64,000 nucleotides of DNA, from assembly GCF_032062135.1 (NCBI RefSeq), contig NC_092869.1:45430696-45494695 (forward strand), read 5' to 3'. Below are positions 34,591 to 47,020 of the stretch, in pieces. The stretch's first letter is position 1; each line of letters begins with the position of its first letter. This stretch comes from Pyxicephalus adspersus. Taxonomy: Eukaryota > Chordata > Amphibia > Anura > Pyxicephalidae. The notes under the pieces were generated by a model. It did no database searches. It was not told the DNA's origin and saw nothing but the letters and a program-made list of their open reading frames with translations. The translations under genes were made by a program, and so were the position numbers.

Positions 34591-35925
34591 TTACACCAGG
34601 AAAACGTGGACATCATGGTCTCCAATGTCTTGGAATTGCTCAAGGGTGAGGAACACAAATTTCTCCCTGACCCTACAGGAGCACCAACCTTCTTTTTGTC
34701 ATGTTCTCTTCTTGGTGGCAGCATCAGCACCATGTGTGGACAATGGAGGATGGAGAGATCTCAGCTCACAAAGATTCAATAACATGTTTGGAAATGTTGG
34801 TGAGAATCTCTGCTCATAGTCCTGGTGGCCAACTCTTTCCAGACAAATTTTATTAGCAATCAGGGGATATCTAAAAAACACTTTCTATTTTCTTTCGTTT
34901 TTAATAAATCATCGGAGGGGTAGGATCCAGGGTGTAGCTATAGATCTATGGGCTCCTGGTGTCACCATACTATTGCATATAAATGAAATAACCCTTCCAT
35001 GGCTTAAGGTGACATTGCTGCTCAGACCAGTGCATAAAATCCTGCGGGTTGTTTAGGCAAATATCAACCCCTGAAAGCCACCAGTCAATGAGGATGCAGC
35101 CGGTGTTTTCCTTTGCAAACTGGAGCATTTGGAGTCATTTTTGGGTGAAAGCATTTTGCATTTCCTTCATATTATATCTCACCAGGACAGATAGAGAGGG
35201 TGAATTTGCTCAGCAGGTGCACTAACAACCAAGAAAACCTGACACTGCACAAGCATAAAAAAGAAAAGATTTGGCCAAATATTCTTCAAGCAGATAGAAG
35301 GCATTCCATCACATGACATCATTGTTTTATTTGTTATAATCATTCAAGGGCAGAATATTACAATTACCTGTATTCTTTAAAAAAAGAATGATGTATCCTC
35401 CTTTCTGCATACACAGATATCAAAGAAGTTTCATACCAAAGACGGTATGACAGAATGAATATAATTCTGCATATAATTAAGAGAACCTGTACTGAGACAA
35501 GTATTTACACTGGCATGCTGCACCTACTTTTGAAAATGCTGGTGGCCTGGCTGCTGTCATGCTGATCTTATGTAAGTTGCTGATCTAGAAGAGGCAGCTT
35601 GGGAGGTCGGTGTGAATTCTGAACTTGTTCTGCTCAGCCATTTAGAAAGCACTGAAGCTGGAGGACAGGGATGCCATAGGGTCAGGAAGATATTCAAACA
35701 CCTCACGTTCATGGTTGGGAATTCTATGGAACATAAAGGATTGCTTTTTGAATAAGCTGCGCCAGTCCTCTGGATTCAGTAAATTAGAAACTCCAAATCT
35801 GTATCCTTAAAGCCATAGGATCAGCATGATAGCCAGGCAGGTGGTATGTTCAGAAGCTGGAAGAGAATGACATCCAACATTCCTTTCCTGGAATGTTTCT
35901 TTTCTGACATGGGATTCTTGTTTTC

Positions 35926-36415
35926 CCGTCCTCAACCTACCTACCTGATACACAAATCCCTCCACACTTCTTGTCCCACTTTCCTTTCTGACCTGATGGA
36001 AAAATACCCCCATAGCTGCTCTCTCTACTCCTCCAATGACCTACTAATGACTTCTTCACTCATAACCTCATCACACGCACGGCTCCAAGACTTTTCTAGA
36101 GCTGCCCCGACTCTCTGGAATGGTCTCCTCTTCCTATTTAGCTTGCTCCTACTTTCCGCCTATTTAAGAGCATTTAAAACCCAATGCTTCACCCTCACCT
36201 ACCCATCTTTTTCTGTCTCCTAAACCCTCACTACTTCCCACCATTCCATATCTCCCCTCCTATTGTGTGATACTTCCTCCACCTCTTAGATTGTAAGCTC
36301 TTCAGGGCAGGGTCCTCTCCTCCTTCTGTGTCACTGTCTGTCATTTGCAACCCCTATTTAATGTACAGCGCTATGTAATATGTTGTTGCTATATAAATCC
36401 TGTTTAATATTTAGA
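35926..36415 (+). repeat. LINE (L2/CR1-like) 3' end with RT C-terminus
   Basis: Reads LIHKSLHTSCPTFLSDLMEK, then SSHARLQDFSRAAPTLWNGL, then RAFKTQCFTLTYPS. This is the usual C-terminal end of L2/CR1-type LINE proteins (xLxxKSLHxxCPxYLSDL ... RAAPxLWNxLP ... FKxxLKTxLF). The 3' UTR follows with TTAGATTGTAAGCTCTTC, TGTACAGCGCTATGTAATAT and a final ATATAAATCCTGTTTAA. It is the longest copy in the window and may show the family best. Confidence 0.75.
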
Positions 36416-36820
36416 AATAGTATGATCTTCAGCTTGGTGGGTTGGCTCTGTTTTCTTAGCACAATAATAAATAGCTAGTCCAAACTCTGGACTAGAACTT
36501 TTCCAATGGCTCCAAACTATCACCTGTACACAGCAGGACTGCTGCGCTCCCTGCCTGTAAACAACGGTTTCTATGCCGAGGTCCAGCACACCCCTTGCTA
36601 AAACAGACCTAAAGCCCTGCAATCAGCAAAACTCTGTAAAGGTGGATTGAGTAAAAAGATGATGAAGATGGAGATCAGATATGAAGGTGGTAAACAGGAG
36701 AGAGATTGTGAGGAAGGGCTGTGACTTACACCAGGTCTGTCAGACTGCAGCAGAGAGACCCAATGCTTACCCACAAGGTGCAGAATTCAGTTGCTGCTGT
36801 ACTATCTATATCAGTACCTT

Positions 36821-37083
36821 CAACCAGGGCTCTCCTGAGGTTGCTGGGGGTTCCTGGAGCAATGAGCAGTTTGCACCTCTCAGGTCAGTATAAGGGACAC
36901 CAATGATCTTTTTAGCTATCTGTAAGGGTGACATTCTTCCCAATGACCAGCAATGAAAGAGGAATTCTTCCCACTGACCACCATGCTAATATACTGTGAG
37001 CTGTGGATATAGTAATTATAGGAGGGGGTCCCAAAGACCTAATTATTTCAAAGGTTCCTCCATGTTAAAAGGGTCGGCAAAAC
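36821..37083. mobile_element. hAT-like MITE
   Basis: Same family as 52330-52592 in the same orientation: GGTTCCTGGAGCAATGAGCA, CTATCTGTAAGGGTGACATT, GAGGAATTCTTCCCACTGAC, TAGTAATTATAG. The ends are CAACCAGGG and a TTAAAAGGGTCGGCAAAAC-type right end. Confidence 0.55.
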
Positions 37084-37444
37084 ATTGATTTATATGAAGA
37101 GTGCGATTAAGGAAGCGTAAGGGGCTACCAAAGCATTTTAGGAAATCAGGTAGAATTTTGGATTGTTTCAATGTTCTGTAATTTGTATTAGGATCATCAT
37201 TGCATCGTCACTTATTATACGGAGCTGAACTTTATATTTATCAGTTGGTGAAACAAACGTGCAATGTTTTAATTTGTAAGGTAATATCACTTCTATAGAA
37301 AGAGCGCAGAGCTCCCCTATGACCCTTCCCTTCAGATACATTCTCAGTAACCCGTGGGAGGTGAAAATCTTACTCAGCGCATGTAAACAGGTAAATCATT
37401 GTGATAATTGTCCTTCATTCTAATAAACACCTCACCGAAAGAAT

Positions 37445-37921
37445 CAATAGGATGGATGAAGAGGAGATAGGGAGGAGAGAAGGTGTTGGTAAAGGGGGTG
37501 CAAGGGGAGAGAAGGGGTACAGGGGTGAGGGGTAGAGGGGAAGATAGGGGGTTAGAATAGAGAGAAGAAGGGGGATCAAGTGAAAAGAAGGTGCAGATAG
37601 AACATAAGAAGAGGAAGATGCAATGGAGATATTAGGAAGATGAAGCAGAAAGAAGAGGGAATGGAGTGGACAGCAAACACAGAGTAGAGAAAAAGGAGAA
37701 TGCATTGTACAGAACAATGAGCAGAGCTTTGGTCTATGGGTGAAAGGAGGGGGAATATAAATGAGAAAAGGGGAAAGAAGTATGAAAAAAGGTGCAAAAA
37801 GAGAAAAGGTAAAAAGAGAAGGGAGAGAATAAAAATTAGGGTGGTTAAAGGGAGTGGAAATAAATAGAGGGAGAGAGTAAAGGGGTTATGGGTGGAAGAA
37901 AGAAGGAGAAGATGGGAGACA
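37445..37921 (+). repeat. Polypurine tract (GA-rich)
   Basis: About 475 bp of mostly A and G on the + strand with scattered T. No tandem unit is clear. Likely grown from simple GGA/GAA repeats. Confidence 0.85.
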
Positions 37922-38054
37922 ATACCGTGTTTTCCCTATGATAAGGCACTGTCTTATATTTTTTGAAATGCCAAAATATGCCCTAGGTCTTATTTTCAGG
38001 GGAATGTCTTATTTGTCCATGAAGAAGACTACAGTACACATTTATTGTTGAAAA

Positions 38055-38123
38055 TCACTCATGTGCCATTGATTGTCCCCTTCTGATCACTCATGTGCCA
38101 TTGATTGTCCCCTTCTGATCACT
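38055..38123 (+). repeat. 32-bp tandem repeat entering the gap
   Basis: Two visible units of CACTCATGTGCCATTGATTG plus TCCCCTTCTGAT, the second cut by the N run. Directly before, 37925-38015 holds a repeat with GTCTTATATT and CTTATTTTCAGGGG that I have seen dispersed in reptile and amphibian genomes but cannot name. Confidence 0.75.
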
Positions 38124-38615
38124 NNNNNNNNNNNNNNNNNNNNNNNNNNNNNNNNNNNNNNNNNNNNNNNNNNNNNNNNNNNNNNNNNNNNNNNNNNNNN
38201 NNNNNNNNNNNNNNNNNNNNNNNNNNNNNNNNNNNNNNNNNNNNNNNNNNNNNNNNNNNNNNNNNNNNNNNNNNNNNNNNNNNNNNNNNNNNNNNNNNNN
38301 NNNNNNNNNNNNNNNNNNNNNNNNNNNNNNNNNNNNNNNNNNNNNNNNNNNNNNNNNNNNNNNNNNNNNNNNNNNNNNNNNNNNNNNNNNNNNNNNNNNN
38401 NNNNNNNNNNNNNNNNNNNNNNNNNNNNNNNNNNNNNNNNNNNNNNNNNNNNNNNNNNNNNNNNNNNNNNNNNNNNNNNNNNNNNNNNNNNNNNNNNNNN
38501 NNNNNNNNNNNNNNNNNNNNNNNNNNNNNNNNNNNNNNNNNNNNNNNNNNNNNNNNNNNNNNNNNNNNNNNNNNNNNNNNNNNNNNNNNNNNNNNNNNNN
38601 NNNNNNNNNNNNNNN
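38124..38615. other. Assembly gap (492 N)
   Basis: N run between a 32-bp tandem repeat and a truncated SINE. Any reading frame across it is not evidence. Confidence 0.98.
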
Positions 38616-38705
38616 CTGCAAACTCCATGCAGATAGTGTCCTGGCTCAGATTCGTACCTGAGACCCAGCGCTACAAAGGCTAACCACTGAGCCACCGTGC
38701 TGCCC
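38616..38705 (-). repeat. tRNA-derived SINE, head only (rest in gap)
   Basis: CTGCAAACTCCATGCAGATA through GGCTAACCACTGAGCCACC is the complement of the SINE tRNA-like head. The remainder lies in the gap. Confidence 0.75.
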
Positions 38706-39716
38706 AGTGCTGTATAGAGGATAGATTGGAGAGAAGTGGGAGAAAGGGATATGAGAAAGCCCAAGGGTTTAGGTAAGAAGAATAGAGTTATAGTGAAAGA
38801 ACCAGGGCAATGGTGAGGGTGAACAGGTGATGGAACCTTCATGTGGTTGCCACCATTTACAGAGTGCAGCATGGCACCGGTGCTCTGTATTCATCCTCTG
38901 TTCATCTTTAGGATAGTAGTGAATGGTTTACATACACAGTATGGTGCAGTTGGGCCAGCACAAAGATTCAGCTCAAAGTTGTAATCAAAGTGATGGCAGA
39001 GACAACCTTTGCTGTGTGCCAGCACAACACTCCTTACTACAGAGGTGCCCACTTCTTATCTGTGCCATTACCTTGGATAGCGGTCCCTGTGAATTGTACA
39101 GATTATTTTCTTCCAGCTTCCAATTACAGACAAAGCAGCCTCCTAATAGTCCTCACTTACAGCAGCTCAATGTGTTACTTGGTGTCAGGTAAAATTTATA
39201 AAGTTCAGACACTTAGCACTGACTAATATTGAAAAAAAGAATACGCAGATCTACACAGTTCAGATCATAGTTTGGTGTTTGGGGAATAATAAGCTGAAGA
39301 TGAAAGTTCATGCAAATCCCAACCAGAAGCTCTTCTACTCTACCTTCCCGTCACACATTCACCGCTCAATTTATCAACAGGAATGTTATAGGTTCATTTT
39401 ACAATAGTCCTGAATGTTAGAGTTTCCAGCCTCAGGTAGGAGGGTAAATATTAGCCCTCCAGGAAACAATATTATTATTATTATTATTAATAATAATAAA
39501 CATCTTTTAGGAGGTTATTGTATGGGAATAAAAGGCTCTGCAAATATGCCCCACTAAAGGATATAATACCCTGGGGTCTAGTTCATTGAAAAGTAAAGTG
39601 ACGTTAGAGATTTTAAATCTTCTCAAACTTTCCAATGCCACCTGCCCTGCTCCATTATATTGGTGGAGGCACCTATTAAACCAAGGGCAGAAAAGCTGGC
39701 TGTACCTAGGACATAT

Positions 39717-39780
39717 TGGTCTTTTCATCCTTTCCTGAAGAAGGGGATTCGGTGAAACGCGTTGAAAGATTGGTGAGACA
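39717..39780 (+). ncRNA. Hammerhead-ribozyme-like motif with good stem I
   Basis: Core CTGAAGA (39735-39741), extra A, a weak stem II region (39743-39753), GAAA (39754-39757), CGCGTT (39758-39763). Stem I next to the core is perfect: CTTTC (39730-39734) with GAAAG (39764-39768). Further TCA/TGA and GTC/GAC pairs can form beyond an internal loop. Stem II looks mutated (G-rich on both sides). Predicted cleavage is after 39763. Confidence 0.6.
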
Positions 39781-40149
39781 TGCGCATGCCATGGTGTTGA
39801 TATATGTATTGTTTAATGTATAAATGAATTAAGCTTTTTTGAATATATTGGTTGATACTCATTCAGTAAAAGTCCTTTTTATTCTATATATTCTGTATCT
39901 CCAGTACTGGATGTAGAACCATCCTGTCTCAGGTCCCAATTTACTTGTAACCTCCGTCATTAATGTGATTCTTCATTGGCTTGTGGTCATCAGGGGTGAT
40001 CCCCGAGGCTGCCCTCTGTGTACTAAAAACGCGTGAACACGGCTGACCCGAAACAAAAGCTTTGGCCAGTTTTGAACAAAATCAAATGTTGGATGTTGGT
40101 GGGCAAAATCTGGAATAAAGAATCTTTTTTTTTTGACTGATATTTGTAT

Positions 40150-40195
40150 TCAAGCTTCCTGTGGCAATTTCCGGGCTGTTGGCCATCATCAGTGC
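40150..40195 (-). ncRNA. Possible hammerhead-like motif, second sequence type
   Basis: Minus strand: CTGATGA, T, GGC, loop, GCC, then GGAAATTG. It has the same layout as the others but GAAAC is altered and there is no ACGCGT. Low support. Confidence 0.2.
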
Positions 40196-41084
40196 AGTGT
40201 TCTGGTTTCTATAGAAGTCGGGTTTGGGAAGCAATAAGAACCCAGAATCAGACCTTGTAAATATTGGGTTAGATCAAGGGTTACAGGGTAAGTTATGAGT
40301 TAAGGGTTATTTTTAGGGTGTAGGTTATGGGTACCTTTAGTTGATAGATTATTTTAAATATTAAGATTATTATCGCAATAAAATTATATAAATACAGTAT
40401 AATAATAAAATGAATAAAAATATAAAAGGGTTAAGAGGGTTTGAAGAAGGAACTTATTTTGTCCTCCAAAATTCTACTTGTAAATATCCGGCACCAGGTC
40501 AGAACCTTCCATAGTTCTGAACCCTTCTAGTAATAGGACCCTTCCTTGGTTTTGTATGTTGGGCTTTTGGGGCTTTATTCTCTATGGGAAGGACAATCTA
40601 CTTGCGTTGCGTTGACCTTCCAGGTTTCCAGGTAACACAGTCCACACCTGAACTTCACAGCTGCTTTTTCCCGGCATTGGAAGTGTTAATGTTCCTGTCA
40701 TTCGGGAAGAACACAGAGGAGGATGGGAATGTTCCAGATAAAAGAGGGGGAACGGAGAGCTGTGAAAAGCACTTTAAATGTAATGTGAATCTGATTATTC
40801 CTTCAGCATGAGTGGGTTTAATTGTCAGGCACATAACGCTCAGACATCTTAACTACCCCCAGCTAAAACTCTGCTGCAAACTCCGACATCTTCACTTCCG
40901 TCCTGACTGCAGAAACAAGCACCGGCTCCTCCATATGTTCTATATACGGCTTTAAAGAGGAACTCTGCCAAAGTTATAACAAATACCAAAGTTTAGAGAT
41001 AATAATATAGTAAAACAGCAATACAAAAAGCGTTTCTTTGCATTTAGACAAATTTATTAGATACTAATGAGGTGTAAGCTCCGC

Positions 41085-41452
41085 ATAAGGAAGGGATTCT
41101 TCACTGTAAGGGCTTTAAAAATGTGGAATCGGCTCTCTAAGGAAGGAGTTTCAGCAACTACCATAGATTGCTTTAAGAAAAAGCTGGATGGTTTCTAGAA
41201 GCACAGAATATAACTGGGGATTAAGGCTTTAAAGTAAAAAAAACAGAGACTGGTGATCCAGGGAACATCTGATTGCCTCATGGAATCAGGAAGGAATCTG
41301 TTTCTCCTGTTAAAGCAAATTGTACCCGGGGTTTTTTTGCCTTCCTCAGGGCCAACTATGTCTTATAGGGTTTTATATCTGGGATATGTTTATTTCCTTA
41401 GTGGGTGAACTTGATGGACTTATGTCTTTTTTCAACTTAACCTACTATGTAA
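41085..41452 (+). repeat. LINE 3' end fragment
   Basis: Second copy of the 1785-2106 family: AAAATGTGGAATCGGCTC, ATAGATTGCTTTAAGAAAAA, GCACAGAATATAACTG, AGGGAACATCTGATTGCCTC. It ends with GAACTTGATGGACTTATGTC and TTTTTTCAACTTAACCTACT. Codons for the RT end are broken. Confidence 0.65.
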
Positions 41453-42754
41453 AGGGGTCTTATAAAGGGGTCTTGATTAAATTTCACATTGTGCTATTTA
41501 TTGTCTCTTCTACCTTTTATGTTAAAAAATTCCTAAAAAAAGTCACGTTTTTCCTCTCCATCACAGTGCGTCACAGCAGTCAGATACCCATTGGAGTTTT
41601 TTGCACAGCTTGGGGTCGGGCCAAGGGGTAGACAGAAAAGGCGCCACCTTGGGTGAATTAATGGGACAAACATGGAAGGACTTGCCAACTGTGTTGGTAG
41701 ATCAGTTCACAGCCCAGGGCTGGGCCAATGAGATGGAGAGACATTGAGGTGGGGAAATTCAGCAGAAAAAGGGCCCGGACTTGGCACCTATAATGCTGTA
41801 TTAGCTCACAGTCTAAGGTAGAAGGGTGAGGGCACTTTAGCTTTGGCTCCCAAAAAACTCAAGTCCTTCCATAGACTTCATATGGCTTCCTGCCCGATTA
41901 CCCCAACCATTATGGGTTTGGGGGAGCATGTGACCTCCCAGGATGCCGTGCTTGTGTCTGAGTCACCCATCGCCATGCCTTGGCATGATTGGTGGAAGAG
42001 GTGGGCCCTGTGGATGCTCCAATACCAACTGACATATACGGGTTATAACACCCAGCACCAGGGACAGACATAGGTAGATGCAAAGTGGGTTACTGCTCAA
42101 GGGCCCCAGACCCTGCCCAGCCAACAGGGGCCACAAATCAGTTTGGTGGGGGGGCTAAAGTCATTTCTGCTCAGGAGCCACTACCCGGCACCAACAAAGT
42201 AATGGGGGTCATGGGTGCCCAAATAGGTGCTTTTTAATGCTTGGGAAGGGGTTGGTGTTCTTACAAGAGAACCTGTCACTTTTCTCTTTTTAAAGAGTGA
42301 TATACAGTACAGAATAATTCCCATTTATCACATATATCAGAGACACATTGTAACATGCTTGTGCCCATAAAAGCCACTTCTTGCTGGTAAACATATCAAA
42401 GTGATGCTGACGTTAATGCGATGAGAGGAGAGGTACAAGTGCTTTTTAATTGGGGTCACAGCTGAGTCGTTTAGGGTCGCAGCCTGTAAGTGCTCGCTAC
42501 CTCTGGTCCTTATGTTGCTATGGCTTTGTAATGAGGTTTCTAGATGGGGTGAAGAGAGGTAATGAACTTGAAGCTCTCAAAATACAGAACTGGCATTTGT
42601 AACGGTGCCTGCTTCTGTCCTGGAGGATCAGGAAATATATGCAGACCGACATTTCATATAAACTTTGACATGTTGGGGCTCATTCCCATCGAATACAATA
42701 ATGCACACAGCATGCATGCATGTTTATTCTTAATGGCACCCAAATGTATCACTG

Positions 42755-42845
42755 TCTGTATTAGTCTGTCATTTGCAATCCCTATGTACAGCGCTGCGTA
42801 ATATGTTGGTGCTATATAAATCCTGTTTAATTATAATAATAATAG
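42755..42845 (+). repeat. LINE/SINE shared tail
   Basis: GTCATTTGCAATCCCTATGT, ACAGCGCTGCGTAATATGTT and a GGTGCTATATAAATCCTGTT end, then an AT-rich TAATAATAATA tail. Only the 3' tail is present. Confidence 0.65.
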
Positions 42846-43584
42846 CATTGCACCACAGCTACGCATTACCCTGCATTGCTGGACTTTGCTGCACAACGCA
42901 CAAAGCAAATTATTATTAAAGCTGCAGATTTCAAATAATTGCATTTTGTTCTCCAAATGACATTTACAAGGTACATCTTGGATGAGATTCTAGTGATCGG
43001 ATTTACTTTTTTATTAATTAGGTTTCAAAATTGCTTTCTGTAGTTTTTTTTATTACTAAAAGACACAACGGCCAGGCGGCCGTGCCCAGCGTGTGAACTC
43101 CGGAGAGGAAATCAAGCTGTGGAGGAAAAGCGAACACTTTCATTACATTTCAATTTTGTGTCAAGAGAAGGAATCTGAGTCGGCCTTGCGGAGCCTCTGA
43201 TTTGTTGAGTGTGACAACAATGTTTTCTTCTGTAAATGTAACTCCGGGGTCAGGGAACATTGATCTATCAGGCAATTCATGTCAGGGAATAATGGCAGCC
43301 CAAGCAACAAAGTGACAACCTGCGGGTAGGTAGCTGAGGACAAAGTGGGCGGACAGAGGGTGAGATCTGGGAATTTATGGTGGGTGTATAGGAGATATTT
43401 AATAGATTTGATTAGAATACAAAGAATCTCTTATATTTGTACATTGCTTGGTACATGCGCCATGTTGTGTATAGAGGATTGCATGGACCTGAAATATGTT
43501 GGCTGCAAGAGATGCAGCGATGATCCTGGGCTTGCCATTTAATATGCAACTATGCTGTTTATACTCACACCAATTATGCTTCCA

Positions 43585-43623
43585 CTTTAGGGGGGCAGTT
43601 CTGGATTCCTGAAACGCGTTGGC
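43585..43623 (+). ncRNA. Hammerhead-like half motif
   Basis: GAAACGCGTTGG at 43611-43622 is preceded by AGG/CCT that can pair, but CTGANGA is not recognisable. Probably the decayed remnant of another copy. Confidence 0.25.
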
Positions 43624-43849
43624 TCTATATATTGATCCAATGTATAGGTGAAACAAGCAAACCTCAGGCTCCCATTGAGTGTCTTTGTAAAGAGTACACC
43701 TTAAACCCCTGGTATGTACCTAGCACCCTCTCGCCACTTCTGCCACCGTCACAGCTGGCACTAGAATCTTAAGTGATGCCATTCTCCCAGCCATGTGACA
43801 GTATTGGGAGCTGGTGATTGGCTGCTAGATCCCATTGTGCGCTACTTCC

Positions 43850-43990
43850 CCCTCCTCTTAGATTGTAAGCTCTTCTTGGCAGGATCTTCTCCTCCTCCTG
43901 TGTCCTTGTTTGTATCTGTCTGTCATTTGCAACTCCTATTCATTGTACAGCGCTGCGTAATATGTTGGTGCTATATAAATACTGTTTATA
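43850..43990 (+). repeat. LINE (L2/CR1-like) 3' tail
   Basis: Blocks CTCTTAGATTGTAAGCTCTT, CTGTCTGTCATTTGCAACTC, TGTACAGCGCTGCGTAATAT and the ATAAATACTGTTTAT end. Confidence 0.7.
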
Positions 43991-46247
43991 TAATATACCA
44001 ATAATATATAATAATAATAGATCTGAGCACTGTAACGTAGCTGGAGGTCACATGCTCCCCTATACCCACCGGGCACTGCCACCAGCTGCAGAAGAAGCAT
44101 GAGGAGCAATGAGTATCAGAGGATAAAGGGGGCTTTTACAAGGACGTTGACACTTTGCCCTAAATTATTAAGGTGACAGGGTCTTTAAAGTGGAAAATAT
44201 CATTGCAAGAGTTTGATTAACAAAATCATTTATCGTCTGCACTGGGCTGCACTGCGCTTGCATAGCTGGAGATGATTGCTCATGATCATTTCAGAATAAA
44301 ATCTACCATCAGTGCAGTGTCCCACCACATCATTCGCAGATGCCCGATCAGCTAATGCTAGGAAGAACAATTTTAGTCACCGAAACAGGGCCCCTCATAC
44401 CCATCCTCACCCTCCACCCTGGCAGCCTGCTGATCCTGCCACCACCATTTATTCCTTCCTGCTTCCCCCTGATTATTATTTTTACCATCTTTACAAGGCT
44501 AAAGGGGACAATAATCCGGCGACCCTCATTTTGTAACAACTTTTTTGCAGTCCTGCCATTACCATTAAATGACCCGGAGTGTCAGCAGGGGGGCGCTGCG
44601 GAGATGCCAGGGTGACATTTTTTGTGCAGAACACATTTCGATATTTTTTTTCTAATAGTTTTCACCTTTGTTACTTTCAGCTCTACTGCGTAATTTTTAT
44701 GTCAGCGTTAAATTTAGCGTTGAGATGAAAAGCGATTATATTTTGTTATAAATAAATGGATATATAAATCTGGTATAACTTCTGGTGTTCTGGTGTCCTG
44801 GCTGTGTCACCTTAATAGATGGCAGAGGACCCGGCCCAGGAGCTGAGCTCACCTTGTCACCGTCAGGGTGAATCCCTGCATCCTCATTGGTGGAGCTGAC
44901 TCCGAAATGACATCACCGGAGAAATGACCTTAAACATGGAGTTCACGTATTACTGCGACTGTTCCTGCAGAATGCAATGTCCCCAAATGTACTTTTTATG
45001 ACACAAAATACCCCATCCATGAGGTCTAAGCAGGGTTTAAAGAGACAAATATTTCCACAATCTTTCTCCATACTCCAACATAAACCTGATTTGTCTTTAA
45101 GGCTAAGAATCACCTAAGGCAACTCCTTTGGGGTGACAACACCTACTCATCATATTATGGAAAAGCAGCGTGGTCACCCTTGGACAGGAAGTGTGTTAGG
45201 ACTACAGAACACCACCTATCTATTTCTCATCTGCATAACATGGGTGGGTCAGCACAGGTAGAAAGTGCAGGAAGTTATCAGCTAACATTACTTCCAGCGG
45301 ATCATCAGAACCTTTTTTGTACTTATAAAATAGATATAACAAAAGGCTTTCAATGGAATATTTAATGTAAATAAGAAATGATTGTTGTACGGGTTTGCAT
45401 GCAATTTCATTTACATTGCAGCTAGTGTGCACCTTTGCTAAATTTGTCTGCGGATAGCTGGTTTTGATAACTTCTGGCAATGAAAGGGTTAAAAAGCAAG
45501 CCGTGGCATGCATTTACCCACCCCTAACTTGTTCCAGGGGCAATTGTGTACCCCTGATTGAATGAGGGCATCCCTTGCCTGCTCACTTCCTCCCACTAGA
45601 GCAAGCTAGGGGTAGGTAAGTGCTCCTGCTGGGGACTGCAAGGGTTCAAGGTGTAGGGGTGTTGCTGATGGGAATATGACTTTATTTTATTTTCCAGGTT
45701 TGCTTTAACTTTTCTGATTTGTGTTTTTGCTCTACCCCAACCCTCACACTTCACACACTCCATTAGCTGCATTTATCTCCACATTTATCTCTCCCTACTG
45801 ATCCCCGGGTAGGTTCTGCCTCCAGTTTGCACAAGAGGTTCCGAGGGTCACCATAAACTCAGAGAAATTATTGAAAGATGGCCGTAATCAGGTGCTAATG
45901 GGATATTGACTGTGAAATGGTCTGGAAGAGGATCAGATGGCGCTCTGCTATCTGTGAACAGGAACTCCGTATCAGCAGCGACCTGACATCGATTTTCTGG
46001 CTGAACACCTGTTCAGTGGTTGGGATTCAAGCACAGATTACACGGTGTGCGGAGGCCGAAGGGCGCCTTCGCGGTATATTGCACGCTATTTTTCAGCATT
46101 CTGACACATTGTTGTTCTCTCCTGACATTATTGTGGTTATATATGCAAAGCACAAATATGAATGAGCCCAGGATGACGACTTTGCTCACCGCTGGTTTGT
46201 TATAGGAGAGATGTGTGCACAGCGTTACAAACATCCATTTAAAAAAT

Positions 46248-46282
46248 CTCAACGCGTTTCACACCGGGGACTTCGTTCTGTC
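46248..46282 (-). ncRNA. Hammerhead-ribozyme-like motif, decayed
   Basis: Minus strand: ACGAAG, a weak stem, GTGTGAAACGCGTT. The CTG of the core is lost. Confidence 0.3.
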
Positions 46283-46617
46283 CTTTTAGTGCAAAATGCG
46301 TCAGTGCTTTCTTATAGACGCTTGTAACCCTGTGCATACGTCTCTCATAATAAACCAATGGTGAAAAAAATCATCATTCATATTTACGCTCTGTGCATGA
46401 ATAGTAACCATCAGTGATGCAAATATCCTCTGCAGCTTCTATCATATCAGCACTCTTGTTACAGAAATTGGGCGATTCACCCCACATTGCATGAAGATAA
46501 CGTCTCTCTCTTCAAATAGCGAGCAGTGATTTGCTTTGTTTCTGGTTGCTTTAACATTTAGATCTGGGCACCAATATTTACCAGCATTTTATGTTTTCTA
46601 GCCCCTATGGTCCATTA

Positions 46618-46657
46618 ATCCCTGATGAAGGGGGTTCAGCCCTCAAAACGTGTTGGC
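46618..46657 (+). ncRNA. Hammerhead-ribozyme-like motif, one core base changed
   Basis: CTGATGA (46622-46628), extra A, stem II GGGGG/CCCTC (five pairs including one G-U) with loop TTCAG, then AAAACGTGTTGG. G12 is A and stem III shows CpG decay. Stem II pairing is retained. Confidence 0.5.
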
Positions 46658-47020
46658 TGCTTTATGCTCTTTTTTTACGAGCAAACTGTTTTGCATAAAA
46701 CTTTATGGACTCTCCAATCCTTGGTCTGGTCTTTTGACCTTTTTTTATTTATTTATTTTTATTTGCTCCTTTTGACAATAGCTGCATGAGGATTTATGTT
46801 TGTAACAGAAACCATATTTCGCACTTGCTACCATGACTGATATTATCATAGGAACAAACAACAAACTCTCCAATATCAACACCAAAGGTTTCTTATCTTC
46901 AGTCACCTCTCCCCCAGCAATCAGACTGCAACATTGTAGCAAGTCACAAGTAAAGGACTGGTGTCATCCAAGAAATACTCACCAGAAATTGTCATTAAAA
47001 TTACAGTCTTTCATCTATGG

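Noticed and set aside
38073..38872. Open frames across 38124-38615
   Set aside because: Span an assembly gap; the visible parts are SINE and tandem repeat.
40000..40070. AAAAACGCGTG near 40025 as another hammerhead
   Set aside because: No CTGANGA and no convincing stem II; only the palindrome matches.
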